Under the pieces are notes generated by a model. That model was not told where the DNA came from, made no database searches, and saw only the letters and a list, made by a program, of their open reading frames with translations. Shown piece after piece: positions 49,781-61,634 of a DNA stretch of 64,000 bases. Origin of the DNA: Prinia subflava. Lineage: Eukaryota; Chordata; Aves; Passeriformes; Cisticolidae. Position 1 is the first letter of the stretch; each line of letters begins with the position of its first letter. The translations under genes and the position numbers were made by a program. The stretch is taken from contig NC_086248.1 in NCBI RefSeq assembly GCF_021018805.1, forward strand, positions 100,551,739 through 100,615,738. Reading direction: 5' to 3'.

Positions 49781-52700
49781 GCAAAAACAAACATAAATTT
49801 TATGAAAAGTATTGAGAAGCTAGGGTAATGGTTCTTTTACAGAGTGAATGACTCTGCTCAGGTATAAAACTTTTGGCATCCTAATTCTAGGAGGCATAAA
49901 AAGAAATGCCACTCCCAGAACTGGGCTGCCTGGCTCTTCAACACTTCAGATTTGGAAGCAGATCTCTCCTATCTGAGATGCAGAATCACAGAGCACCTGT
50001 TCAGACCACATGAGGCTGCCTTTTGGAAAGGAAGACAGGAATGAAACAGGTCTGGGAAGAATATGATCCAAACCCCTCAGAAATGGACTTCACTGTGACA
50101 TGGTGCAGAATGGTGGAAGGGAATATAAAATCCCACCTGTTTATGGGGTTCTCTTGGTTTACGACTGATTTGTTGTTGGACAAAATGTTCAATAACACTT
50201 TCAGTTAGTCACTGATATAAGGATATAAACTATGGAATTATCCAAATTTTTTCTCATATGGTTGAATCAAACAAGACTGAAAGTTTTACAGTGGCCTGTT
50301 AGACTTTTGAAGAGTCTTGCTCTGAAATCTGGCTTTTAATTCCCCTTAAGTGTATTATTAATAATCCTTCAAGACAGCTTCGTCTTTGTTTCCTGTTAGT
50401 CATTCACTTTTTATTGAGAATGCCTTTTTTGTTCCGAGTTCTCCTCCTCCTGTTCTTGTCTAGCTTTATTTTTGTTTTACTCATGCTTATTTTAAGAATT
50501 TTACACTTTAAATGAGTTATTTTATATGGTAACTTTTATGCAATATGCTGTGCTGAACATTTCTCTCAGTCCACAATTGTCCATGCAGATGGGATAGATA
50601 CTTCTGAGTAACATCAGAACTTTTCATTCTTTTGAATATACACAAATATATTGTTAAAACATTTCAAAATTCAGATATAGACACAAGATATAACCATATT
50701 AAGCACATCAACTTAATGTGGCATGAAGCTGCATTCGCATTTTCCTCCTTTACTTATGAAGAGCTAATTAAACGGAAAACCTCAGAACAGACAGCAACAC
50801 AAACCTGAAGGTACCTTCTCAACCCACTATTCAGAGAAGCCATCAGTTTGTGAGGGGCTGGACAGAGGATTTAATGGAATGCAATACTGGGAAATAACAT
50901 AATACCAATATTATAATACTTTATGACTTCATCGAAGATACTAGCTGAAGTATTTGTCTCAAAGAATATTTAACATTTCAGGACAGGTTTAGGACTAGGA
51001 GAGGAGAATCAATGACAGTGCTGAGACACCACAATATTTCTTATTAAAAACTGGGAAAACCAAGGCTTCCTTTATGAAGAAGGCTCATGTGAACAAGCAC
51101 TTCAACACACAAGCAACAAACCACCTCTGCCAATGAACCTTAAACCTGCAAAATAGTCAGAAAGATAATAGATCAGAAGTTAGTGTTTCTTCTCATGTAT
51201 AATGAGAGAGAAACTGGAAAGAAGCTGATTCAAATCTGAATTGGAAAATTCTCTTTCACACAAAATATTACTGAATATGAAACACATTTGTACAGATTGC
51301 TACTGAGGTCAAAGACTAAGCAAAATCCCTCAAAGATTTGACTTTTTGAAATGATCATGACGACCATTGACAAAACATTTTCAAGGACTGATAATTTCAA
51401 GATCCAGCACTATATTCTTAGGAATTTTTTTGGGATGTCATCGTTGTAGTATGCAATCCTTCTGTCTTCTTTTGATGCATTTCAACCAAACCATTGTGGG
51501 AGGAAACCTACCAAATTAAAAGAACCTTAATTCTTTTCCAGTAGGAAGCTCAGAAAGACCTTTTCCACACAAAACTAGATGTGAGAGTGAGTCTTCTCCT
51601 TCCTTCCATTCCAGTGTAGTTATGTTCCAGTTTTCTTCCATTCCAGTGTAGTTATGTTGCTGCACCATTTTGTAGCTAGAGGTACATCTGTTCTGCCCAT
51701 GCCAAAGTTAGCCAGCTGTGTACCAGCTGTTAGCATAGCACTATGTGTGAGTTAATGAGCCTTGCTGGGGACTTTTTTTCCTTGATAAGTGTTCCAACAG
51801 CTCTTAATCAGCAGCAGATTGTGCACTGGGTGATGTATGACATCGTTCTCTGTGCTTTCTCCTTCTTGTGTGGTTGTAGTGCAGCCCTTATGCAGACCTT
51901 CAGTGACCTGCTTAGTAACCAAGTGAAGCCTACTTAAATTTATAAAGTATCCACAAGCAGATGTGGATTTGAACTCTTATATTTGTTATTTTACTTGTCC
52001 AATCAGGTGTCTGCAAAGAGTGTAGTATCCTCATTACTTGCCACTTGCTCAAGCCTATGGGAATTTTATCTCTCAATCTGATCACACAAATATTTTCACA
52101 AAAATATTTGATGTTACTGTTCAACAGGTAAAAGGTGTGAGCATCAGTAGGACTTATTCAGGAATGATGTTTCAAAAGGATACATTCATAGTTCCAAATA
52201 TTGCCTGTAATATTCATCCTGCTCAGCTCATAGCAGACAACTGATTTAGGGATTTGGGGAAAAGACTTCTGATGTGGCATGTTTTTTACTTACATAATTA
52301 GGAACAGGCAGCTACTGTTTGCAGTAACAGAGCTTAAAGATTATTAGTACATCCATTCTCCCTTCTTTGCATTTGAAAGAATTTATCACTCATTAGTACA
52401 TTGTCAAAGACAGGATTATGTCTTGGTCCTATGTGCACTCACAGGGAAATCCCTGCCAACTCTCTTAGTTGCTGTGAAGAAGCCAGTGAATAGAAAATAA
52501 TTTGGGTTTTTTAGGAGCACAGAAAAATCACAGGGGTTTTCTTTAAAAGCAGAGTCCTTAAGCACAGGAGCTGAAGTTATGATCCTGGGTAGTACAGGGC
52601 CTGTGCAAGTGTGAAGGCTGTGGTTGTCCCTCATTGTCCCTCCCAAGAGAATCGTGATTTTTTTCCATGGTCTCTTTGCTGTGGTGTCATACAGTTCATG

Positions 52701-55700
52701 CTGCAAGTTGAGTAGTTAACATAACTAGCTTTTGCTGGAGTTTAGATATCGAACCTCTGTTAGCACAGGATGTACTGACAGCATCCTCAAGAGTGTGAAC
52801 CAAAGGTCCCAAAGCTCTTTCAGGGGCATTTCCGTTGCTGTACAGTGGCCAGTGAATGCACGACAGGTTCCCTTGAACAATTTTTCAGCATTGGGTTTAT
52901 TATGTACCCTTTCATTTTCCTCATAAAATTATTCTCAATACCTTGCCATCATTAAGGCATATAACAATTTAATAGTACAGCACCAGTAACAAGGTACATC
53001 AGTCTAACAAAAATTCCTTATGGCTTAAATTATACAACACATGGTCCCTGTGGAATGTAACTGAAGTTGTGTCAAGGAATTTCTCTTGCATAAATACTGA
53101 CATTTTTCCCCATTTACCTGATTTGCTCAAAGGCTATGTTACATAGTAAACCTCACATTATCGGATGGTCTGGAGTAAGCACAAATGCCCATTTGTAGGA
53201 GAGGAAAATATTCTCCACTGGCATGTTTTGTTGAAATAGGTGAGAAAAACTTAAAAGCCAGAATTAGTAGTAGTACTTTAGGACAATTACTTAACATGAT
53301 GCATAGGTTAATGGCAGTTGCATGGTCACTTCCTTGCACATCACATTGAATTATTACCCTTTTTTTTGGTCTAGAAACATAATTAGTCTGTGATGGATGG
53401 GAGGCTAAATTCAGCACTTGGGGTCAAGGCACACCTTAAAATGGAATAGCCTGCAGAGACTTTCTGCATTTTGAAACATTAATTTACATCCAGTCTATAT
53501 CATATCTTCCTAGCCTTCCTGGACATGTAAACTTAGAAAGCCATGAGAACTGATACTACTCCTGAATTCTTCTCTTCTCCTGCCCCTTTCAGACACCTGC
53601 TTTGCCACTGAGTGTTGTGACATAATCCAGGATAGAAACAATGTCCCTTCTACTTTTTATTAAATAACATTTTCTATTTTTAGGACCTTGACATTGAACT
53701 AGTGGTAATCAATATATCTCTCTAGCAGAGATAAGACAATAATGAAAATAAATGTTTTCTAACCTTTGTTCGAACATGATTTGACCAATTACTTCATTAA
53801 TGTTTCTATGTGAAGTAGACTGAAAAATTTCAAATAAAATACACTGGAAATATGCTAATTTTTTTTGAATTTGAAGTAATGTAGAAATCTATTCATTCTA
53901 GAAAGTTTTTAGGTGAAAATAACTTGTTTGATGGTAAAGTCTATGATTATCTGTGACCCAACAGAGAGGGAACCTTAAAACCTGATATTTTTATTGTGAC
54001 TATGACATTTTAACATAGACATGCTTTATGAAAGTATTAAAAGCATTCCATTTGTTTCAGTTCAAAATGAAAACAAATACTGAACATTTGGGAGTTTCTG
54101 TGAAATATGAAATGCTGGCTTTCTTTTTATAATCTTTCATACTCTTGATATTTTTAAGGGCACGTTTTTATCAGGATTTTCATGTAACATAAAAATCTTC
54201 ATCATTCAGAGAGTTAAATAGAAGAGTTATGCAATATTTAAACCTTATTTAAGACTGTGAAATAGGGAGGAGGTGAAAGATACACATTGTAAAGGCAAAG
54301 TGTTATGCCTAAGCATAAAGATTAGTTTTACCTAAGAAAAGTGCTGGGTATTTATTTTCAGACAAAAATGCAGTCGTGAATTTTAGCACTGATTTATTTT
54401 AAACACAGAATTCTCTGCTGGAATGGAGAGCCTGGGCTGTCTGTCCAGATAATGAAGAAAGATATGCTTATTCAGGAGAGGCTGAGAGCAGCCCTTGAGT
54501 GCCTTTGCCATGGTGGTATCTTGGCCAAGCTGTCTCCAGAGCCAGCCTGTCACACACCATGGACAGTGTGAGCTGCAGTCGCAGAGCACTTGACACAAGA
54601 GCAGTTGGGAAGGCTCCTGTACATTGGTATATTTCCATCCTGATCAAACTACACAGAAATTTAAAAAAAAAATTAGAAAAGGAGTGTAAAAGTGTTTCTG
54701 ACAAAAAAATAGATATTTCTAGTATCAGAAGACTTTTCCACTTTACCCTATAGAGCATGTGAATGAGCTCTATTGGCTTTGATGCATTTCTGGTTGTTTT
54801 TGCTATAATTTTAACTGTGGACTCTTAACTTGTTATGGTACCTACATTAAGAAATAACACTTTCAGTACATTATCAGTTTTAGAGACTTTACATATGAAC
54901 ACCAATGACAGAAAGCAATCAACTTACAAGAAAAAAAATTCTTTATCTAATCTTTTTAACCAGTCTTATTTCTTTGTAGGATAGAACTTTTTTTTTCATA
55001 AATTCCTGGAGAGTAACAGAGAAGCTCATAGCTACTTCAAAGAAAAATTGAAGAACGTGCAATTCTTATTTTATTAATAAAACTAACAGCACGTTTAAAT
55101 GTGTGGCTCTACTAAAGAGATAATGCTTCCTTGTTATTAGTATTAGGGAGCCCTGAGATTTGTGAGGGTTGGCAGTGTCCTCAGGGCCTTGGCAATTTGC
55201 GTACATTATTTGTATTTTAAAAAACCATCATTGCTCAGTTTTGTCAAGGAGTTCTGAAGAGTTCACATGTTGGCTTCTATTCTTAGGTGTCTTCTTTCCC
55301 TAAAAAAATCAAACAAGCCACCTAACAACAGTCAGAGGAGCTTCTGGGAAATAAAGCAGAACAACTCTATAGGTAAGTATATGTTCTGCTCAAATGAACA
55401 CTCAAATGAGCATGCATACTTAAAGAAACCCTTGCCATGAAGACAGAAATGACATTTGCATAATTATTTTACTGCTGCTGCATGATTTGCTGTATAAATC
55501 TTTAATTTGATGTGAAATGCAGTGTACCACAAATAAACAAAAAACCCTTTCACATTTATTTATATAATTACATTTTGCCCTCATAGATTAATTTTTACCA
55601 CCTCCAGCTCCCTGGATATGTATGGATACTTTTGAAATATGAGGTAGCTTTTTTTCCTAGTTTTTATTTCTTTTCAACCTATCCATAGTCTAAGTTAATC

Positions 55701-57654
55701 AATAATAAAATCCCTTGAACCATACAAAAATCCTTTCTCGTTTCAGGTTTGTTCTTTTTTATTTTTTTTTTAATTCTCGTTTTCCATATTGCCTAAGTAT
55801 TTCTAATGAAACAGATAACTGGTTTATAATCTTAATAAATTGTGTTTGGGAAAGATTAAATTTCTGCACTCTCACCACAGAATTTGCAAGGCAGCACCAG
55901 CAGTCCCAGGGCAGGCAGGCCATGGCTGCTCTCCAATACTGGAGTTATTCAGGTGTCGTGTGCTTTTTCACCTTTGCTTTTTACATCATATCAGCACACC
56001 TCCAGGGACAAAAAAATTCAGAGAGATCTAAATTCTTTTGGAGAAAAATGGTCATAAAACTTCTGGGGACGTGCACAAAAATTATTAAAGGACTAAAACA
56101 AAAAAAAAAAAAGTTATAATCTACTAAGTTTCTTCTGAGGACATTTAAGGAGCATTTTAAGCCTTTAGTCAGCCTTAGTCCAATAAAGACAATGGCCTGT
56201 CTGTCACTGGCATTGGGGATAAAATTGCTCTTTACAGAATCAGCCTTCTGCAGAAGCTCACAAACAGATGGTGGGATAACAAGCTCCCTGGTCTTGATGC
56301 AGAACTTTACCAGATAATTTTTAGAGACTTGGGTTTTTTTCTGTTATTCCATTCATGGGAACAAGGATGAGAACACAAATTGTTTATGTGGGGGAAAATA
56401 AATCTGTTTACTGCAATTACTGGAGACAATGAGAAATGAGATTTTCTTAAGGGAGATCAGAGGTAACAACTACATTTTTGATATTCATAATTCATTTCCT
56501 GCCTCTTCCTTTACAGATGAGATAAATCAACCTTGGGAGCTGGTAGCAGCAGGACACCCTTTTCCTGCATATTCATGCATGCATTCATCAGCAATGTTAC
56601 ATTTGGGAGTGGGAAGGAATCAGGTTGTGTTTATTCCTGATCTGTTTATGTTGCAAACAGCAGTTTTGATTCACTTCCTAGTCCTAATATTGTTCAGATA
56701 GGGGATGGAGTTGAGGCCCATAGAAGGGGAAAAAAAAAAAAAAGTGTTATTATATGTTTGCTGTCCAGAAAGTGTGATATTTCTGAGTAATAGCACTTAG
56801 TATCAGAAACATCCATTGTCTCTGTTCATTTCTACAAATATTAATTTTGACTGGAACTACAGTTAGAGTTTCTGAAAAGGGCTGGAAAAAAAGTGGAACC
56901 CACCAACTGATTGCAGAAGAAGTCCAAGTTTCTATCATTTGCCTCTCTTGTTGACTTGTTTTAAAGGCAGGCACCAGAATAATTAAGATCAATGACTTTC
57001 TATAAGATGAATTCCTGAGGAGCAGCAAGGAAAACAAAAACCTGTCCAATTTTCTTCAGCAACAAGAACTCATTTGAAAACCATTTTGATAGCTCTGAAG
57101 CAAATTCCTAATTATTCTCACTCACTACACCATGTTATTTATGCTTTTACCAGCCACTCTTTCAGAGTTTCACTACCATTATGTTGCTGTGTTTCTGAAT
57201 AGATGTTGCTTTCTTCAAGGAAAGTTTTCAGTTTCAAGATGCACAGAGTTTCTGTGAGCATCTTCTGTCAGGAAAAACATAAGAAAAATGGAATATAGGT
57301 CTGCACTGCATTAGAACTTTTGTTACTGTTCTGTGATTATAGATGATTTCTTAGTACTTACGAAGCCAGGTCTCCTCAGAGTTATGAGGAGTCCCGATTC
57401 CAGTCTTGCTTACTGAGTTTTCAGAGCACACTTTGGTGAGAGAAGGATGCTGTTTCCATTTAAATGCGCAGCTTGATGTCAAACCAGGCAGGTTAGAGGT
57501 CTAAACAGAAAGCATGTATCCCTAAACAAGTATCATATTCTTCTTTTGTAACTTTATGAATCTTTTCATTACCAATTTTTCATTAAAAATTGAGCTGTTT
57601 GCATATTCTTCTGTTTCTCATAATTGTTTAATAATTATTTTTTGAATACAAATA
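49781..57654. other. Upstream intergenic DNA
   Basis: No gene recognised. It contains the 32-bp-period duplication at 51603-51658 and scattered A or T homopolymers (for example near 54661, 55757, 56099 and 56730). The stretch at 54.40-54.63 kb is somewhat GC-richer but has no identifiable product. Confidence 0.65.
51603..51658 (+). repeat. Perfect 24-bp tandem duplication, 32-bp period
   Basis: CTTCCATTCCAGTGTAG... occurs at 51603-51626 and again, identical over 24 bases, at 51635-51658. Perfect identity points to a recent duplication. Confidence 0.95.
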
Positions 57655-57706
57655 GTTTTTGGTTTGGTTTGGTTTTGGTTCTGCTTTTTGTTTTGGTTTT
57701 TTTGTA
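57655..57706 (+). repeat. G/T-rich low-complexity tract
   Basis: GGTTT/GGTTTT units with only one short interruption. Confidence 0.85.
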
Positions 57707-60700
57707 ACAAACAACGTGCTTGGTCCTTTTGCAATATTCCCTGTAAATTTATATTGCTACATAAATATTTATGAGAAATAGCAAGAGCAGGCTTGGTTAA
57801 GGCCCACACAAGTCAGAAAGACCAGCTGCACTCTTCAGAAAGCACTGCTAGCACATGAACTCCCCTTCAATCAAGTCTGACAAATTTATTAGCGTATGTG
57901 AGGTGGTGTGGGAGCTTCACTGGTGGAAAACAACACAGCAGGGGAAGGGGAGTTGATTAGCAGGGTACCCTGGTTCAGGAGCTGATTACTCAAGGTGCTG
58001 CATTAGTTAAATCTCCATTCAGGTAGATGATCATCTGAGGTGTTTTCTCTCATATTGCTCTTGAAATAGTTAATTCAAAACTCTGGTATACTCATCTCCT
58101 CTGATGCTTTAAGGAAAATTGAGTGTAGACTAGTAAAGAATGTGTGTGCTGAGAACACAGTAGTCTCAAGGAAATCCTCCATTTTCTTCAGGATGAGAGA
58201 ATAAATGTTTTGGAAAGTCACAAAGGATTTTATATTATTATTTTTCTCTTAAATAAATGTATCTTTGAATCTTCATGTAAAATGTGTTTGTTATTTTTAC
58301 ATAGTGCTGATAATGTGGGAAATGGAAAAAATGCTTAAGTATTCCTGAAACTTCTGTTTGAATCACTTAGTTGCCCAGTGCATGGCTGAGAATCAAACAC
58401 AGAATCCTCAGACTGTGAAAGTGGAAAAGGTAGAAGCTATTTTTCTGTCTTGTTTAAGTGCCTTTTTGCAAAGTGACACAGGTGTGCATTGGGGAACAGC
58501 ACGAAGTCACACAGGGTCTTTGTGAAGGAGCAGGATCATGGCACCTATACACAGAAATTTGTTTTATATCATAATTTCTGCTGTAATTTCAGGATATTTT
58601 GTAGAGACATCAAAGATGAACATCTCATTTTACCTTTAAACCTCCATAATCACCTTCAATTAATCACCTTAAATTCCCATTACAATTGAGAGAGAAACAT
58701 TGGTAACATTGCTCCAGGCATGGCAGTCAAAGAAAATATGCAAAGCAAGGCTTGTAGGTTTAGGTAATAAACTTCATTAAGCAAACTAAAAGTCTTACAA
58801 GAAGTACACCTAACTTCCAGGGTAAAATGTGTATCCTCAAGACTAATATAGAAAGAGCAACCGTGAAAAGTAAAAGAAAACTTGGCCCTGCTAGTCCTTG
58901 TGAAGAAAAATGTGCATGTTTGATTCAAAGTAATATCCATGGACAATGTCGTGTCGAAGCTGATCTACCCTAATTCAGATTCATTTCTGGGTAAGACACA
59001 TTAAACCCAGGACATCAGTAATTGCAATGACTGGATCCACAATTAGGGAAGGCATTATTGGAGTATTCAGAGAAAGAGATGAATCTCATCCTGAAACAAA
59101 ATTAATTTCTGATATTTTTTGAGCATGGCTGTTTTCTTCCAACTGGATCTTTCCAATCCTGCTATGGAAGTTTACATGGAGATAAATCCTGGTCCAAACA
59201 TACTCAGGAAAGTATTTACTGGGAGTTTTAATAAAACAAATGTTAACTGATTTCTGTAAAAACCACAGTAGTACTTCTCTCTGATAGATGGTGTTAGCAC
59301 TATGGGAATCACAGAATCTGTCATAGGGTCAAGAAATAATACAATAGGAAAACATCTTGTCTAGGATTCAGAAGGGACAGTGTCTGCAAAACTGCCTTGA
59401 GAGCTTGGAGAAGAAACAATTGAGAAGGTTTCCCCCAAAAAGCAAAGATTCCCATGCAATTTTTATGACAACAACCTTCATTGTTCTTTTTTATTATATT
59501 GTAATTTAAAGGTTTTATCCTAAGTCCACTGGCTAGATTTTCCAAAGTATTCAGGCATTTAAGATGCAAGTATATCCCTCAGTTCTTATTTCATTGTGAG
59601 TGGAAACACCACTGGCTGCTGGTTTTTGTTCTTAAGTGTCCAAAATTCTTTAAAAACCTACTCAGAAATTCTGCCCATCCAGATACTCAGTCTCCAGAGG
59701 AGTACTGAAATTCAGCTTTCCCTAGGAAATTAAGATAATATAACTGTGAAACTGAGGCCTGAAAACATGCAGTTGCTGAATAACAGGTACTTCACACTTC
59801 ACTTTCAAATTTTGGCTGTAGTTCAGAAAAGCACTTAAATACATGCTTGAATGCCATTAAACTTCAACAAAAGTTAAATGTGTTCCTAAGGGTGATCCTT
59901 AATAGGAACTGTTCCTTTCCTGGAGCATTTCAGTTGGAAAAGCAACCTGGACAACAGGAGAGGGACAACATCAACAAAACCTTTTGAAAGAAAACAGTCA
60001 AGTCTTTCTTGTTGAACAGTTTTCAATTTGTCACTGTAATCTGCATGTAAAAATGGCAATGTAAGTAATTCTATATGGAAAAGCTGAATTTCTGAGAGAA
60101 AAATAATTTCTGTTGACCTTAACAGGTATGTAATTTGGTTTTTTCATGGTGGTAAGACATATATATTTTTGTCCTGTGTGCTTCTCTCTATACCTCATCT
60201 ATAGCTATATTTTTATTTAATTGATAGTGGATTCAAGTCACGAACTCTATTCATTCAAGTATTTGAATAGTGCAAACCAGAGAGAGATTAAAGCTAACTA
60301 GGACCGACATGAATCAAACTCTTGGCTCTCCTGCAAATTTCAGACATTTGCAAATGGAAGAATGTTGTCCCCCCAGCTGAAAGGGCTGGCTATTTGCATA
60401 TTTGTAAAGGTTGTGGAGGCCTAGACAAAAATTAATAACCTTCTGATGCTAAGTGAGGATGTTCACTTGTCTGAAATATGCTGTTTCCCATAGAAATTAC
60501 ATTCTTATACCGTTAATTGCTTTTTGTCACTGTGAGCTCCATCTCTGTTGTTATAGAACTGAAGCAGTAACTTCTGTTTTCACTGAGGGCTTGAATTGAC
60601 ATTTCATTTTACACATTGAGCAGTGGATCCCTCAAGAAGGGACCTTGGTTTTACAGCTTTCCAATGGCACAAATTCCAGTCTAATAACCTTTAATTTGTT

Positions 60701-61370
60701 TGCTTTCCTAAAGGAGAAAAAAACCCAAAAGTTGTACAGAATATGTTAAAGCCAACAAAGTCCCGGGAAAAAAACTCCTCCACAGTTTCCACAATACTGA
60801 TACAAGAAATTGATTTGGCTGGTGCAAAGCCATGACCTTTGCGAGGGCTCCGACTCGCTGCCTGTGTCATTACCCGATTTCCAATGGAAAGAGAGGGCTG
60901 ACAAGAACTATTTGCAGCCATTTCCAGTCAGTGCTTATGATAGCTCCAACCTTGGGGTCAGGGATTAGTGTGTTTTGTAGTTTAATTCATTGACTATCTG
61001 GTCCCAACGCTAGAAAGAAGGGAAGCATGGGAAAGGCAGAGAGGCAGCACAATTCCAAGAAGCATAATTCAGTGCTTGTGACACAGTTGGCTGTTCACCT
61101 TTCAGATGGACAAAGTACAGCCAAGAGACATTTTCTGTGTTGTAGACTGATGAGTCTACATTGTCACAAAGGGCAGGTGGCCTAGTTGTTATGTAATGTC
61201 TGTTTTTGCTAAATTTTCTAGCTTTGACATATTTAGACATCAGTGGTGAGTGTATGTTTGAGGCTTTGTACTAATTACTCACACGAGTTTTGTATTTTAA
61301 TAGAAGTTGTAACCCAGTGCTCTAACCAAACATTTCAGCATCCAAATCATCCTTTGGTCTGGTGGCATAA
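57707..61370. other. Upstream intergenic DNA with one possible conserved stretch
   Basis: No gene recognised. The part at 60.77-60.96 kb keeps several CpGs in an AT-rich setting and carries a nuclear-receptor-like TGACCTTTGC (about 60834). An octamer ATTTGCAT lies at 60392-60399. Either could belong to an enhancer, but neither is strong evidence alone. Confidence 0.5.
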
Positions 61371-61634
61371 AATAAAAATTAAAATTAAAAAAACAAACAA
61401 ACAAACAACAACAAAAAAACCCACAAAAACAAAACAAAAACAAAACAAAAAAACCACAAAAACCAAAAAACAAAACAACAACAAAAAACCCACAAACAAA
61501 AAATCCCACAACACCACAACAACACCAGAAAAAAAAAAAAAAAAAAACAACAAAAAAAAAACAAAAAACAAACAAACAAACAAACAAAAAAAAAACCACC
61601 AAAAAGAAACCCAAAAAACCACAACCAAACAGAA
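61371..61634 (+). repeat. A/C-rich low-complexity tract (~260 bp)
   Basis: Composed almost only of A and C, with AAAC, AAC and CCAC units and A runs of up to 19. Open frames across it encode K/N/T/Q-rich or, on the other strand, F/V/C-rich low-complexity peptides and are not genes. It resembles a complementary version of the G/T-rich tract at 9950-10146. Confidence 0.92.

Noticed and set aside
59300..59420. Possible CR1 fragment (AATCACAGAATC...)
   Set aside because: Only a short CR1-like start. The following sequence does not continue like the CR1 3' end.
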